Positions 33,295 through 44,013 of a DNA stretch of 64,000 nt are shown here, piece by piece (the stretch's first letter is position 1; each line of letters opens with the position of its first letter). The stretch comes from Sphingobium indicum B90A (GTDB lineage Bacteria; Pseudomonadota; Alphaproteobacteria; Sphingomonadales; Sphingomonadaceae). The notes under the pieces are model-generated. The model had not been told where the DNA came from. It saw only the letters and a list, made by a program, of their open reading frames with translations, and searched no databases. The DNA lies in NCBI RefSeq assembly GCF_000264945.2, contig NZ_CP013070.1, positions 1,798,001-1,862,000 of the forward strand, in the 5' to 3' direction. A program made the position numbers and the translations under genes.

Positions 33295-33316
33295 GCATAC
33301 CCCATCGGGGGTATGC
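33295..33316. promoter_or_regulatory. Metal-sensor (CsoR/RcnR)-like palindrome
   Basis: Perfect 9-bp arms GCATACCCC (33295-33303) and GGGGTATGC (33308-33316) flank four bases. ATACCC/GGGTAT arms around a short centre resemble operators of the CsoR/RcnR/FrmR family. No metal-efflux or CsoR gene is next to it. Confidence 0.3.
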
Positions 33317-33338
33317 CCGGCTATTCCTGCCAAACAGG

Positions 33339-33363
33339 TCATCCCAGCGAAAGCTGGGATGAC
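33339..33363. repeat. REP-like palindrome
   Basis: GTCATCCCAGC and GCTGGGATGAC surround a GAAA-type loop. The same unit occurs twice, in opposite orientation, at 58313-58370. It lies just downstream of the 103-aa gene and may act as its transcript end. Confidence 0.75.
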
Positions 33364-33368
33364 GGAGA

Positions 33369-33680
33369 TCAGCCGAACAATCCCTTCGCCAGCCCGCCCA
33401 GTTCGTTGAGCGGATTGCCGTCGCCGTCCCTGTCGAACAGGCCGCCGATCCTGGATAATATGGCCTCAGGCCCGCCGAACTGCGCGAACAGTTCCTGCAA
33501 CTTGTCCGCCGACACGCCATGTTCGGCCGCCGTGGTCGCCAGCGCGGCGACGTCGGTCTCGCCCGCCGCGATCTTGCCGCCGATCTCGCTCATCAGCGCC
33601 TGCATCTGTTCGGGCTGAAGGCCGATCTTCGCGGCGACCGCTTCCAGGCCGCCCAGATTTCTCAGCAAATCGTCAAACAT
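33369..33680 (-). CDS. Small helical protein with one EF-hand-like loop
   Basis: A 103-aa protein beginning MFDDLLRNLGGLEAVAAKIGLQPEQMQALMSEIGGKI, with repeated short helices rich in Ala, Gly and Leu. Near residue 82 it has DRDGDGNPLNEL, a D-x-D-x-D-G calcium-loop pattern lacking the usual acidic residue at position 12. No signal peptide or membrane segment. Family not recognised with certainty. It lies downstream of the pckA terminator and is probably transcribed separately. Confidence 0.6.
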   Translation of the reverse strand: MFDDLLRNLGGLEAVAAKIGLQPEQMQALMSEIGGKIAAGETDVAALATTAAEHGVSADKLQELFAQFGGPEAILSRIGGLFDRDGDGNPLNELGGLAKGLFG

Positions 33681-33740
33681 AGGACATATCCCGCCAATGA
33701 TTTGATGCAGGATAGCATCCCGCCCCGCCGACAGGAAGCG

Positions 33741-33769
33741 AAAGAGGCCGGAGGATCGCTCCTCCGGCC
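33741..33769 (-). terminator. Rho-independent terminator of pckA
   Basis: Ten-bp arms GGCCGGAGGA (33746-33755) and its complement (33760-33769) around a 4-base loop. On the leftward strand they are followed by a TCTTT run (plus strand 33741-33745). It is 26 bp past the pckA stop. Confidence 0.75.
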
Positions 33770-33795
33770 CCCTTTCCTCGCGGATTGCCTTGGCG

Positions 33796-35391
33796 TCAGG
33801 CGGCGGTCAGGGCCGCCTCGCGCACCGATGCGTCGACATGGTCCTCGAACTGGGCGAAATTGTCGACGAACTGCTTGACCAGCTTGCCGGCGGTTTCGTC
33901 ATAGGCCGCCTTGTCGTCCCAGGTCGCGCGCGGATCGAGGATGGTCGAATCCACGCCCGGCACCGATACCGGCACCTGGAAACCGAAATTCGGATCGACG
34001 CGGAATTCGGCATTGTTGAGGCTGCCGTCCAGCGCGGCGTTCAGCAGGGCGCGAGTCACCTTGATCGGCATCCGCTTGCCGACGCCATATTTGCCGCCGG
34101 TCCAGCCGGTGTTGACCAGCCAGCAGGTCACGCCGCCCTTGTTGATCCGTTCCTTCAGCAGATTGCCGTAGACGGAGGGATGGCGCGGCATGAAGGGCGC
34201 GCCGAAGCAGGTCGAGAAGGTGGCCGTCGGCTCCGTCACGCCGATCTCGGTCCCGGCGACCCGCGCCGTATAGCCCGAAAGGAAGTGATACATGGCCTGT
34301 TCCGGCGTCAGCCGCGCGATCGGCGGCAGCACGCCATAGGCATCGGCGGTCAGGAAGATGATGTTCTTCGGCACCGGCCCCAGATTCTTCTCCGACGCGT
34401 TCGGGATGAAGTCGATCGGGTAGGAACCGCGGCTGTTTTCGGCCAGGCTGTTGTCGTCCAGGTCGATCTCGCGGGTTTCCTCGTCGATCACGACATTTTC
34501 CAGCACCGTGCCGAACCGCTTGGTGGTGGCGAAGATCTCCGGCTCGGCCTCGGCCGACAGGTTGATCATCTTGGCGTAGCAGCCGCCCTCGAAATTGAAG
34601 ACCGCCGTGTCCGACCAGCCATGCTCGTCATCGCCGATCAGGGTGCGGCTGGCGTCGGCCGACAGGGTGGTCTTGCCCGTGCCCGACAGGCCGAAGAAGA
34701 CGGCGGTGTCGCCATCGGGGCCGATATTGGCCGAACAGTGCATCGGCATCACGCCGCGGGTGGGCAGCAGATAGTTGAGGATGCCGAAGACGGATTTCTT
34801 CATCTCGCCGGCATAGCGCGTGCCGCCGATCAGGATCAGCTTCTCGGTGAAGTTGACCGCGATGACGGTTTCGCTGCGGCTGCCGTGGCGGGCCGGATCG
34901 GCCTGGAAGGTCGGCAGGTCGATGATCGTATATTCGGGGGTGAAGCCGGCCAGCTCCTCCGCGCCCGGACGGACCAGCAGCGTGCGGATGAACAGGTTGT
35001 GCCAGGCGAATTCGTTGATGACGCGCACGTTGACGCGATGTTCGGGCTGCGATCCGCCGAACAGGTCGGCGATGTAGAGCTTGTCCTTCTGCCCCAGCGC
35101 GGCGAAGAAATCGGCCTTCAGCGCCGCAAAATGCTCCGGCGTCATGGGCACGTTGGTCTTGCCCCACCAGACGGTGGATTCGGTTTCCGCGTCCCGGACG
35201 ATGAACTTGTCGCTCGCCGACCGGCCGGTATGCTTGCCGGTCTTGACGACCAGCGGGCCGTCCTTGGCCAAAATGCCTTCGCCATTGGCAAGCGCGGCTT
35301 CGACCAGCGGCGCGGTGCCCAGATTCCAATATTGATCAGCGCTGGTGGAAATACCCTGCTGATCGAGGGTGAAAGGGGATTTGGCCTGCAC
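33796..35391 (-). CDS. pckA: Phosphoenolpyruvate carboxykinase (ATP)
   Basis: A 531-aa ATP-type PEP carboxykinase converting oxaloacetate and ATP to PEP and CO2 for gluconeogenesis. Evidence: [16 protein letters not shown] near residue 53, [21 protein letters not shown], the kinase-1a P-loop [13 protein letters not shown] near 240, and the C-terminal [15 protein letters not shown]. The GTG at 35391 is chosen because AGGAG lies at proper distance; an ATG at 35412 has GGAG only 3 bp away. It is divergent from chvI, the known alphaproteobacterial arrangement, in which ChvI can control pckA. Confidence 0.93.
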   Translation of the reverse strand: MQAKSPFTLDQQGISTSADQYWNLGTAPLVEAALANGEGILAKDGPLVVKTGKHTGRSASDKFIVRDAETESTVWWGKTNVPMTPEHFAALKADFFAALGQKDKLYIADLFGGSQPEHRVNVRVINEFAWHNLFIRTLLVRPGAEELAGFTPEYTIIDLPTFQADPARHGSRSETVIAVNFTEKLILIGGTRYAGEMKKSVFGILNYLLPTRGVMPMHCSANIGPDGDTAVFFGLSGTGKTTLSADASRTLIGDDEHGWSDTAVFNFEGGCYAKMINLSAEAEPEIFATTKRFGTVLENVVIDEETREIDLDDNSLAENSRGSYPIDFIPNASEKNLGPVPKNIIFLTADAYGVLPPIARLTPEQAMYHFLSGYTARVAGTEIGVTEPTATFSTCFGAPFMPRHPSVYGNLLKERINKGGVTCWLVNTGWTGGKYGVGKRMPIKVTRALLNAALDGSLNNAEFRVDPNFGFQVPVSVPGVDSTILDPRATWDDKAAYDETAGKLVKQFVDNFAQFEDHVDASVREAALTAA

Positions 35392-35680
35392 GCCTTTACT
35401 CCTGAATATCATTATCTCCGGCCGCCATGTTATATGCTTACGGCCGGTCCGCCTCCCGACGCCGCGATCTTCAGGCCGCTGGCACCGTCTGCTGCAGACG
35501 CATCGGGCATAAGCCTTTGCATAAGGCGCGTCAAACCCCGGAAAACTCCGCAACTGCTGCGTTTATCCCGAATTCCCACGGCTACACCGCATAACCCGCC
35601 GCCGGACCTTCCTTGCGGGGGCAGCCGCCTTCGTCTAACGCAGGGGCATTCCCATTGCCGACGATTTTTCGGGACACAGC

Positions 35681-36388
35681 ATGACCGCAACCATCGCTCT
35701 GGTGGACGATGACAAGAATATACTGACCTCCGTCTCCATCGCATTGCAGACGGAGGGGTTTCTGACGCGCCTCTATTCCGATCCGGAGGCGGCGCTGAAG
35801 GCGCTGATCGAAAATCCCGCCGACCTTGCCGTGTTCGACATCAAGATGCCGCGCATGGACGGGCTGGAACTGCTGCGGCGGCTGCGGGAAAAGAGCCATA
35901 TGCCGGTCATCTTCCTGACGTCCAAGGCCGATGAGCTGGACGAGGCGCTGGGCCTGGCCATGGGGGCGGACGATTATATCAGCAAGCCCTTTTCCCAGCG
36001 GCTGCTGATCGCGCGCATCCGGGCCATCCTGCGCCGGGCGGAGGTCAGCAAGGCGGATGCCGCGCCCGACGAGCCGGTCGCCGAACCCATAGTGCGCGGA
36101 CGGCTGGAGATGGACCCGGCCCGCCACCGCGTCAAATGGATGGGCCTGGACGTGACGCTGACCGTCACCGAATTCCTGATCCTGGAAACGCTCGCCGCCC
36201 GCCCCGGCGTGGTCAAGAACCGCAACCAGTTGATGGACGCGGCCTATCAGGACGACGTCTATGTCGACGACCGCACCATCGACAGCCACATCAAGCGCCT
36301 TCGCCGCAAGTTCCGCGAAGTCGACCCCGAATTCAACGCAATCGACACCCTCTATGGCGCCGGCTATCGTTTCTCCGAAGAAGCATGA
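35681..36388 (+). CDS. chvI: Two-component response regulator ChvI
   Basis: A 235-aa OmpR-type regulator. The receiver domain (1-120) has VDDDKN, phospho-acceptor Asp53 in [10 protein letters not shown] and Lys in YISKPFS. The winged-helix DNA-binding domain (about 135-232) ends [33 protein letters not shown]. That last block together with the location between pckA and chvG identifies ChvI, the envelope/acid-stress and host-interaction regulator of alphaproteobacteria. The chvG start lies within its last 35 bp. Confidence 0.92.
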   Translation: MTATIALVDDDKNILTSVSIALQTEGFLTRLYSDPEAALKALIENPADLAVFDIKMPRMDGLELLRRLREKSHMPVIFLTSKADELDEALGLAMGADDYISKPFSQRLLIARIRAILRRAEVSKADAAPDEPVAEPIVRGRLEMDPARHRVKWMGLDVTLTVTEFLILETLAARPGVVKNRNQLMDAAYQDDVYVDDRTIDSHIKRLRRKFREVDPEFNAIDTLYGAGYRFSEEA

Positions 36389-37949
36389 CGCGGGCGCGGG
36401 GTGGAGCTGGTCCGGCCGGATCAGCCTGACCCCCCGCATCCTGGCGGTCAACGTGTTCGCGCTGGCGCTGCTGGCGGGCGGCTTCTTCTACCTGGACAGC
36501 TACCGCACGCGCATCGTCGACGACCGGCTGCAACAGTCGGCCCGCGAATTGAAGCTGCTGGCCATCGGCCTGGAAAATGCGCCTGCGGACCGGCAGGACG
36601 CGCTGATCGCCGCCTATGCCCGGCAGACCGGCGACCGCGTCCGCCGCTATGATGCCGAGGGGCGGCTGATCGCCGACAGCTTCGCCATGAACGCCCCGCG
36701 CTATCGCCTGCGCCTGCCCGCCGAGGAGGGATGGCAGCGCCATGTCGCCCGCTTCCTCGACAAGGTGATCGACCGCATCGTCTCCGCCGACCGGCCGCCC
36801 AATTTCGAGGAGCCGGCGGTCGACCGGGCGCAGGCCTGGCCTGAAATGGTGGTGGCGCGGAAAAGCGGCCGGACCCAGGCGGCGAACCGCTATGCGCCCG
36901 ACCGCACCTTCATGATCTCCGCCGCCGTCAACGTGAAGGACGGCACCGGCCTGCTGGCGACCGAAAACGCCCGCGACATCACCCGCATCGTCCGGGCCGA
37001 ACGCTTCCGCCTGGGCATGGTGCTGGCGGCGGCGGTGCTGGCGTCGGTGCTGCTCTCGCTGTTCCTGGCGCGAACCATCGTGCAGCCGCTCCAGCGCCTC
37101 GCCCGCGCCGCGGTGCGCGTGCGCCTCGGCCGCGCCCGCGAAGTCACCGTGCCCCGCCTGCCCGACCGGCGCGACGAGATCGGAATGCTGGCCCGCGCCC
37201 TGTCCGACATGAGCCATGCGCTGCGCCAGCGGATCGACGCGACGGACGCCTTCGCCGCCGACGTCAGCCATGAACTCAAGAACCCCATCGCCTCGCTGCG
37301 TTCCGCGCTGGACGCGCTGGACCGGGTGGACAAGCCGGAACTGCGCGCCCAGTTGATGGCCATCGCGCAGGACGATGTGCGGCGGCTGGACCGGCTGGTC
37401 ACGGACATTGCGGAGGCGTCCCGCATCGACGCCCAATTGTCGCGCACCCGGTTCGAGCCGATCGACCTGGGCCTGCTGATCGAGCGGATGGTGGTCGCCC
37501 GCGAAGCCCGCGGCGTGCCCCGCGGCGTCCGCCTGGCCTTCGCCCGCCCGCGCCGGAACGTTGCCGTGGTGCTGGGCGAGGAACAGCGGATCGTCCGCGT
37601 GCTCGACAACCTCATCGACAATGCGATCTCCTTCTCCCCCGACGGCGGGCTGGTCCAGATCGTCGCGACGGTGGCGGACAATGAAGTTCTGGTCAGCGTG
37701 GAGGACGAAGGCCCCGGCGTCCCGCAATCCGAACGCGAACATGTCTTCCGCCGCTTCCACAGCGTCCGCCCGGAAAGCGAGGCGTTCGGCAAGCATAGCG
37801 GCCTGGGCCTCGCCATCGCCCGCTCCATCGTGGAGGGGCACCAGGGCAAGATCAGCATCGCCGACCGCCAGGACGCGCAAAGCGGCGCCTGCTTCATCAT
37901 GCGCCTGCCCATGGCGGTGGAACGCGATCCGGGCATCGTTTCGGAATAA
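36354..37949 (+). CDS. chvG: Sensor histidine kinase ChvG
   Basis: About 531 residues. The first membrane segment is near residues 22-45 ([19 protein letters not shown]), then comes a periplasmic sensor region of about 200 residues, a second segment ([20 protein letters not shown]) and a HAMP domain. The phospho-acceptor His is in [19 protein letters not shown]; the ATP-binding domain shows [18 protein letters not shown] and [17 protein letters not shown] 36354 overlaps chvI by 35 bp and is the only suitable start in frame before the first membrane segment. It phosphorylates ChvI. Confidence 0.9.
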   Translation: MAPAIVSPKKHDAGAGWSWSGRISLTPRILAVNVFALALLAGGFFYLDSYRTRIVDDRLQQSARELKLLAIGLENAPADRQDALIAAYARQTGDRVRRYDAEGRLIADSFAMNAPRYRLRLPAEEGWQRHVARFLDKVIDRIVSADRPPNFEEPAVDRAQAWPEMVVARKSGRTQAANRYAPDRTFMISAAVNVKDGTGLLATENARDITRIVRAERFRLGMVLAAAVLASVLLSLFLARTIVQPLQRLARAAVRVRLGRAREVTVPRLPDRRDEIGMLARALSDMSHALRQRIDATDAFAADVSHELKNPIASLRSALDALDRVDKPELRAQLMAIAQDDVRRLDRLVTDIAEASRIDAQLSRTRFEPIDLGLLIERMVVAREARGVPRGVRLAFARPRRNVAVVLGEEQRIVRVLDNLIDNAISFSPDGGLVQIVATVADNEVLVSVEDEGPGVPQSEREHVFRRFHSVRPESEAFGKHSGLGLAIARSIVEGHQGKISIADRQDAQSGACFIMRLPMAVERDPGIVSE

Positions 37950-37974
37950 GGCGGCGGTAAAAAGCAAACCTCTC

Positions 37975-38110
37975 CAAATCCTCCCCATCGGGAGATGGGG
38001 AGGGGGACCGCGCGAAGCGTGGTGGAGGGGAATGGGGCACGACCTCCGAATTTCCCCTCCACCATGCTTCGCATGGTCCCCCTCCCCACGCTCCGCGTAG
38101 GGAGGATTTG
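37975..38110. repeat. Large imperfect inverted repeat between chvG and hprK
   Basis: A left arm starting CAAATCCTCCCC (37975) and a right arm ending GGAGGATTTG (38110), each about 58 bp, are near-complementary around a centre of about 20 bp. Each arm carries its own smaller hairpin (GCGCGAAGCGTGG; CATGCTTCGCATGG). This is a REP/BIME-like intergenic palindrome. It sits inside what would otherwise be one transcript from chvI to ptsH. Confidence 0.85.
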
Positions 38111-38200
38111 ATAACCGCACCATAATGGGAACCCCCTCGGTTAATTCGATTTCCCCCAGCGCCAAGACGGGCTAATATGACGTCAAAGCGATAAGGCGAT

Positions 38201-38650
38201 ATGGCGTCGACACCCTCTTGCGAAACCCTGCATGCGACCAGCGTGGCGATTGACGGCCGGGCCGTGCTGCTCTGCGGCCCCAGCGGCATGGGCAAGTCCG
38301 ACCTGGCGCTGCGCTTGATCGATCGCGGCGCGGTGCTGGTCAGCGACGATTATACCCGCCTGCTGGAGATTGAGGGCCGCCTGTTCGCCCGCGCCCCCGA
38401 CCGGATCGCCGGGATGATGGAGGTGCGCGGCCTGGGCCTGGTCGACATGCCCCATGCGGACAACGCCCCCGTCGCCCTGGCCGTCGACCTGAGCGACGCG
38501 GTGGAGCGCATGCCGCCGCAAACCGTGCAACGATCGATCGCGGGCGTCGACATCCCCGTCGTCCGCCTCGCCCCGTTCGAAGCGTCCGCCCCGATCAAGG
38601 TGGAACTCGCAGTCAGGAACATGGGCCTGAAGAGCGCGAGCCCATCGTGA
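38201..38650 (+). CDS. hprK: HPr kinase/phosphorylase (short alphaproteobacterial form)
   Basis: A 149-aa protein made only of the catalytic domain. Walker A is GPSGMGKSDLAL near residue 27, then SDDYTRLLE, and the HPrK signature EVRGLGLVDMP near 74. The N-terminal domain of Firmicute enzymes is absent, as usual in alphaproteobacteria. It phosphorylates and dephosphorylates the regulatory serine of HPr, whose gene lies three genes downstream. It overlaps rapZ by 4 bp. Confidence 0.92.
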   Translation: MASTPSCETLHATSVAIDGRAVLLCGPSGMGKSDLALRLIDRGAVLVSDDYTRLLEIEGRLFARAPDRIAGMMEVRGLGLVDMPHADNAPVALAVDLSDAVERMPPQTVQRSIAGVDIPVVRLAPFEASAPIKVELAVRNMGLKSASPS

Positions 38651-39579
38651 GTTTCGAAACGCCGAAGACCATATTGCTCGTTTCCGGCCTGTCGGGCGCG
38701 GGCAAGACCACCGCGCTCAAGACGCTGGAGGACATGGGCTGGGAAGTGGTCGACAATCTGCCGCTGGTGCTGCTCGACCGGCTGCTCGACACCCCCCTGC
38801 CGGAGGGGCATGAGGAGGGGACGGACCGTCCGCTGGCGCTGGGCATCGATGCGCGGACCAGGGGCTTCGACGCCGCCGCCATCGTCCAGCGGATCAAGGC
38901 GCTGCGCTCCCGCCACGGCCATGATGTCGAGACGCTGTTCCTCGACTGCTCCGGCGCCGAGCTGGAGCGCCGCTTCGCCGAGACGCGCCGCCGCCACCCG
39001 CTGGCGACCGACCGCCCCGCCCGCCACGGCATCGCCCGCGAACGGGAACTGACCGAACCGCTGCGCCGCTGGGCCAATCAGGTGATCGACACCAGCAGCC
39101 TCACCAGCAACGGCTTGCAGCAGGAAATCCGCAACCGCTTCTCCCGCGAGGGGCTGTCGGACCCGGTGCTGACGATCATGTCCTTCGGCTATTCGCGGGG
39201 CGTGCCGCTGAACGCCGACCTGGTGTTCGACATGCGCTTCCTGCGCAACCCGCATTGGGAGGAGGCGCTGCGGCCCAAGACCGGCCTGGACCCCGACGTC
39301 GCCGCCTATGTCATGGCGGACCCCGCCTATGAGGAGGCCGTCCAGCGGATCGAACAATTGCTGACGCTGCTGCTGCCCCGCTATGCGGAGGGCGGGAAAA
39401 GCTACATTACCGTGGCGTTCGGCTGCACCGGGGGCCGCCATCGGTCGGTCCATGTCGCCGAACGCATCGCCAGAGACTTGCAAGATGCGGGCTTTTCGCC
39501 CACGGTCTCGCACCGCAATATGGAATCAGCGCCCCAGGACGCCCTGGAGAAGCGCGCACCGGGAGGCCCGAAAGCGTAA
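38647..39579 (+). CDS. rapZ: RapZ-type nucleotide-binding protein
   Basis: A 310-aa protein of the YvcJ/RapZ family. The P-loop is VSGLSGAGKTTALKTLEDMGWEVVDNLP at the N-terminus. The middle has LDCSGAELERRFAETRRRHPL. The C-terminal domain has SFGYSRGVPLNADLVFDMRFLRNPHW and VAFGCTGGRHRSV. In gamma-proteobacteria RapZ guides RNase E to a small RNA; the alphaproteobacterial role is less clear. GTG start at 38647, overlapping hprK by 4 bp. Confidence 0.92.
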   Translation: MSFETPKTILLVSGLSGAGKTTALKTLEDMGWEVVDNLPLVLLDRLLDTPLPEGHEEGTDRPLALGIDARTRGFDAAAIVQRIKALRSRHGHDVETLFLDCSGAELERRFAETRRRHPLATDRPARHGIARERELTEPLRRWANQVIDTSSLTSNGLQQEIRNRFSREGLSDPVLTIMSFGYSRGVPLNADLVFDMRFLRNPHWEEALRPKTGLDPDVAAYVMADPAYEEAVQRIEQLLTLLLPRYAEGGKSYITVAFGCTGGRHRSVHVAERIARDLQDAGFSPTVSHRNMESAPQDALEKRAPGGPKA

Positions 39580-39611
39580 TCCATGAAGAACAGGTGGGCC
39601 ACGTAAGCAAG

Positions 39612-40016
39612 ATGATTGGACTGGTACTCGTCACCCATGGGGCGCTGGCGACGGAATTCGTCGTCGCGATGGAACATGTGGTCGGTCCGCAGCAGCAGAT
39701 CGAGACCATCTGCATCGGGCCGGAGGACGACATGGAGATGCGCCGCGCCGACATTGCGGACGCGGTCGCGCGCGTCAATGACGGGTCGGGCGTGATCCTG
39801 CTGACCGACCTGTTCGGCGGCACCCCGTCGAACCTGGCCATCTCCCTGCTGAAGGCGGGCGAGATAGAGGTGATCGCGGGCATCAACCTGCCCATGCTGA
39901 TCCGCCTGGAAAGCGCGCGCAAGGTCATGGACGTGCGCCAGGCCGTGGCCGCGGCGCGGGAGGCGGGCCAGAAATATATCAGCGTTGCATCGGAACTGTT
40001 GGGCAGCACCACATGA
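39612..40016 (+). CDS. PTS EIIA (mannose-type) regulatory protein
   Basis: A 134-aa EIIA-Man domain. MIGLVLVTHGALATEF puts the phosphorylated His at position 9; LLTDLFGGTPSNLA and GINLPMLIRL complete the family pattern. No sugar permease is encoded nearby, so it is expected to act as a regulatory output of a phosphorelay with HPr, as in other alphaproteobacteria with incomplete PTS. ATG 39612 gives the family N-terminus; a GTG at 39594 would add six residues. It overlaps ptsH by 4 bp. Confidence 0.9.
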   Translation: MIGLVLVTHGALATEFVVAMEHVVGPQQQIETICIGPEDDMEMRRADIADAVARVNDGSGVILLTDLFGGTPSNLAISLLKAGEIEVIAGINLPMLIRLESARKVMDVRQAVAAAREAGQKYISVASELLGSTT

Positions 40017-40285
40017 GCGAAATCAGCCGGGAAGTCAGGATCAGCAACCGGCGGGGCCTCCACGCCCGCGCCAGCGCGAAATTCGTGACCCTGGCCAGCG
40101 GCCTGCCCGCGCAGATCACCGTGCGCAAGGACGGCAGCGAAGTCACCGGAACCTCCATCATGGGGCTGATGATGCTGGGCGCGGCGATGGGCGACAGCAT
40201 CACGATCAGCGCCACCGGCCCGGAGGCGGCCGATTCGCTGGGCAAGCTGGTGACGCTGGTCGAGGACAAGTTCGGCGAGGAATGA
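40013..40285 (+). CDS. ptsH: Phosphocarrier protein HPr
   Basis: A 90-aa HPr. The EI-phosphorylated histidine is His17 in RGLHARASAKF. The HPr-kinase target serine is Ser48 in TGTSIMGLMML. It therefore has both sites needed to integrate enzyme I and HPrK inputs. Enzyme I is not in the window. The gene ends this cluster and is followed at once by a hairpin. Confidence 0.94.
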   Translation: MSEISREVRISNRRGLHARASAKFVTLASGLPAQITVRKDGSEVTGTSIMGLMMLGAAMGDSITISATGPEAADSLGKLVTLVEDKFGEE

Positions 40286-40310
40286 GGCGGGTCGTGCCCG
40301 CCAAGTCTTT
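40286..40310 (+). terminator. Terminator after ptsH
   Basis: GGCGGG (40286-40291) and CCCGCC (40297-40302) with a short loop directly after the ptsH stop, followed by AAGTCTTT. The weak T-run makes termination only probable. Confidence 0.5.
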
Positions 40311-40404
40311 GTTAAACATCGCCAAGCCATTATCGTGAGATAAAGGTTCAACGAGAGTCGCGGGCCGCAGGACCGGCTGCGCCGGCCATTGAGGTGCATT
40401 GGCA

Positions 40405-41400
<996 letters not shown>

Positions 41401-41506
41401 GGCGCAAACCGAATGCGACGGGATAAGGATGGGCGGCGATGCGCCCGTCCCCAGTAGAAGATGCCCGCCGCAAGCGGCCAATCGCCTGACGCGATACCGC
41501 CCTCAA

Positions 41507-41533
41507 GAAAAAAGGCGAGCCTCGCAGCCCGCC
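41507..41533 (-). terminator. Leftward rho-independent terminator downstream of sdhA
   Basis: Arms at 41514-41520 and 41527-41533 (GGCGGGC / GCTCGCC on the leftward strand, one wobble pair) are followed by six T. It lies about 280 bp after the sdhA stop, on the far side of the MITE-like element. Confidence 0.6.
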
Positions 41534-41602
41534 CTCTCCCGTTTCGGCCAGACCGCGCTTCGCGGAGCGATTTCGAAGCGATCGAAACCTGCCCTTAAAC
41601 AG

Positions 41603-41806
41603 CGTGGACAAATTCAAGCCTCGCCAGACTGATTTGGGTGAGGAGCCGTCATTCCCCTATTCGTCACCCCGGGCTTGACCCGGGGTCCCGCTGCCTTGGT
41701 CGAGGCGCTGCTTTACAAGAAAAGCGGGACCCCGGATCAAGTCCGGGGTGACGGTGGGGTAATGACCGCCACTGGCCATTCCCCGCCATCCCGAATTGTC
41801 CAAGCG
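41603..41806. repeat. MITE-like element 1 with terminal inverted repeats and nested palindromes
   Basis: Ends are GTGGACAAATTC (from 41604) and GAATTGTCCAAG (to 41804), inverted. Inside, GTCATTCCCC (41649) is mirrored by GGGGTAATGAC (to 41765). A core pair of REP-like palindromes, GTCACCCCGGGCTTGACC... and its inverted copy, spans 41663-41752. No open frame. A sister copy lies at 46179-46407. Confidence 0.7.
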
Positions 41807-41809
41807 GCC

Positions 41810-43624
41810 TTAGTAAACGCGCGCCTTGGGCTTGATATATTCCGCCTCGTCCGTGAGCGTATAGTCGTGCACCGGACGGTAATCGAGCGTCACCTTGCCG
41901 CCCTTTCCGCCCCAGCCGTCGAACCAGCTTACGGTGTGCTTCATCCACTCATTGTCGTCGCGGTTCGGGAAGTCCTCATGCGCGTGGGCGCCGCGGCTTT
42001 CCTTGCGGTTTTCCGCGCTGACCATGGTGCAGACCGCCTGGGACATCAGATTGTCCAGTTCCAGCGTCTCGATGAGGTCGGTGTTCCAGATCAGCGAGCG
42101 ATCCGACACGCCGACATCGGTCAGGCTCTGGTTGACCTGCGCCATCTTGGTGACGCCCTCGGCCAGCAGGGCGCTGTCGCGGAACACGGCGGCATGCTTC
42201 TGCATGGTGTGCTGCATTTCCAGCCGGATCTTCGCCGTCGGCGATCCGCCCTTGGCGTTGCGATAGTGATCCAGGCGACCCAGCGCCAGGTCTGCCGCAT
42301 CCTTGGGCAGCGGACGATGGCTGGCGTTCGGCTTCAGCGTTTCCTTGAGGTGCAGGCCGGTGGCGCGGCCGAACACGACAAGGTCGATCAGCGAGTTGGA
42401 ACCCAGGCGGTTCGCGCCATGGACCGACACGCAGGCCGCTTCGCCGACCGCATAGAGGCCCGGCACCACCACTTCCGGATCGTCGCCGACCTTGGTCACC
42501 ACCTGCCCATGATAATTGCAGGGGATGCCGCCCATATTATAGTGGACGGTCGGCGTCACCGGCAGCGGCTGGCGGGTCAGGTCGACGCCCGCGAAGATCT
42601 TGCCGCTCTCGGTGATGCCCGGCAGGCGCTCCGCCAGCACCTTGGGATCGATATGGTCGAGGTGCAGGTAGATATGGTCCTTGTTCGGACCCACGCCGCG
42701 CCCTTCGCGCATTTCCATCGCCATGGAGCGGGACACGACGTCGCGCGACGCCAGGTCCTTGGCCGAGGGGGCATAACGCTCCATGAAGCGCTCGCCTTCG
42801 GAATTGGTCAGATAGCCGCCCTCGCCGCGCGCGCCCTCCGTGATGAGCACGCCCGCGCCGTAGATTCCGGTGGGGTGGAACTGCACGAACTCCAGGTCCT
42901 GGAGCGGCAGCCCGGCGCGCAGCACCATGCCGCCGCCGTCGCCGGTGCAGCTATGCGCCGAGGTGGCGGAGAAATAGGCGCGGCCATAGCCGCCGGTCGC
43001 CAGCACCACGGCATGGCTGCGGAAGCGGTGGATCGAGCCATCCTCCATGCAGATGGCGATGACGCCGCGGCATTCCTTGCCGTTCGGGCCGTCTTCCATG
43101 ATGAGGTCGATGGCGAAATATTCGATGTAGAAGTCCGCGTCATATTTCAGGCTCTGCTGGTACAGAGCATGCAGCATGGCGTGGCCGGTGCGGTCGGCGG
43201 CGGCGCAGGTGCGCTGCACCGGCGGGCCGGCGCCCATATTCTGCATGTGGCCGCCGAACGGACGCTGGTAGATGGTGCCGTTGTCGTTCCGGCTGAACGG
43301 CACGCCCGCATGTTCCAGCTCGATCACGGCGGCGGGCGCCTCGCGCACCATATATTCGATCGCGTCCTGGTCGCCCAGCCAGTCCGACCCCTTGACGGTG
43401 TCGTACATGTGCCAGGTCCAGTGGTCGGGCGAATTATTGCCCAGGCTCGCCGCGATGCCGCCCTGCGCCGCCACGGTGTGGCTGCGGGTCGGGAACAGCT
43501 TGGTGATGCAGGCGGTCTTGAGGCCCGCCTCCGCGCTGCCCATGGTGGCGCGGAGGCCGGAGCCGCCGGCGCCCACGACGACCGTGTCATAGGTATGATC
43601 GATGATCTTGTAGGCTTCGCTCAT
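41810..43624 (-). CDS. sdhA: Succinate dehydrogenase flavoprotein subunit
   Basis: A 604-aa SdhA. FAD binding [11 protein letters not shown] near residue 16; the FAD-linking His49 in [12 protein letters not shown]; substrate-site blocks [12 protein letters not shown] (as [13 protein letters not shown] near 405) and [20 protein letters not shown]. It oxidises succinate to fumarate in the tricarboxylic acid cycle and complex II. The start abuts the sdhD stop by one base. The sdhB iron-sulfur subunit, usually next, is not downstream here. Confidence 0.95.
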   Translation of the reverse strand: MSEAYKIIDHTYDTVVVGAGGSGLRATMGSAEAGLKTACITKLFPTRSHTVAAQGGIAASLGNNSPDHWTWHMYDTVKGSDWLGDQDAIEYMVREAPAAVIELEHAGVPFSRNDNGTIYQRPFGGHMQNMGAGPPVQRTCAAADRTGHAMLHALYQQSLKYDADFYIEYFAIDLIMEDGPNGKECRGVIAICMEDGSIHRFRSHAVVLATGGYGRAYFSATSAHSCTGDGGGMVLRAGLPLQDLEFVQFHPTGIYGAGVLITEGARGEGGYLTNSEGERFMERYAPSAKDLASRDVVSRSMAMEMREGRGVGPNKDHIYLHLDHIDPKVLAERLPGITESGKIFAGVDLTRQPLPVTPTVHYNMGGIPCNYHGQVVTKVGDDPEVVVPGLYAVGEAACVSVHGANRLGSNSLIDLVVFGRATGLHLKETLKPNASHRPLPKDAADLALGRLDHYRNAKGGSPTAKIRLEMQHTMQKHAAVFRDSALLAEGVTKMAQVNQSLTDVGVSDRSLIWNTDLIETLELDNLMSQAVCTMVSAENRKESRGAHAHEDFPNRDDNEWMKHTVSWFDGWGGKGGKVTLDYRPVHDYTLTDEAEYIKPKARVY

Positions 43625-44013
43625 TATTTGACGATCCCCGTGAAGGCGATCTTGGCGATCGCGAAGACGCCCGCGGCCGCGCCGCCAAAGGCATAGAAGT
43701 TCAGCAGCAGCATGGAGAGGAAGGCCAGGCCCTTGTCATGGACATAATCCTCCAGCATCACCTGCATCCCCAGGCGCAGGTGCCAGAAGATGCTGACGAT
43801 CATCAGCATCAGCGGCACCGCCACCAGCGGATTGGCGATCCAGCCCACGACGCTCTGATAATCGAGGCCCGGCAGGGCGATCAGGCTGAACAGCAGCCAC
43901 AGCACCAGCAGCAGATTGCCAATGGCGGTATAGCGCTGCGCCAGCCAGTGATGCGCGCCATGCCTGGCCGATCCAAGACCGCGGACGCGGCCGATCCCGG
44001 TTCCCGTACCCAT
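43624..44013 (-). CDS. sdhD: Succinate dehydrogenase membrane anchor subunit
   Basis: A 129-aa protein with three membrane segments ([62 protein letters not shown]). [18 protein letters not shown] contains the heme-ligand His and the conserved D-Y of SdhD. It anchors SdhA/SdhB with SdhC and forms the quinone site. It shares one base with the sdhC stop. Confidence 0.9.
   Translation of the reverse strand: MGTGTGIGRVRGLGSARHGAHHWLAQRYTAIGNLLLVLWLLFSLIALPGLDYQSVVGWIANPLVAVPLMLMIVSIFWHLRLGMQVMLEDYVHDKGLAFLSMLLLNFYAFGGAAAGVFAIAKIAFTGIVK

Larger units (their letters stand above)
32869..33368. other. 500-bp gap between fpr and a small gene
   Basis: It holds the palindrome next to fpr, a possible small secreted-protein frame (33012-33221), a CsoR-like palindrome (33295-33316) and a REP-like unit (33339-33363), all listed separately. 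No other coding signal was seen. Confidence 0.6.
41401..41809. other. 409-bp gap between convergent genes, with repeat element
   Basis: The gap contains a leftward terminator (41507-41533) and a MITE-like element (41603-41806) that reaches to within a few bases of the sdhA stop. No coding signal otherwise. Confidence 0.7.

Noticed and set aside
36333..38165. 610-codon frame antisense to chvG
   Set aside because: Its composition is that of a shadow frame rich in His, Arg and Gly, and chvG is unambiguous.
41675..43696. 673-codon frame antisense to sdhA running into the repeat element
   Set aside because: sdhA is certain on the other strand. The frame has no motif and starts in repeat DNA.
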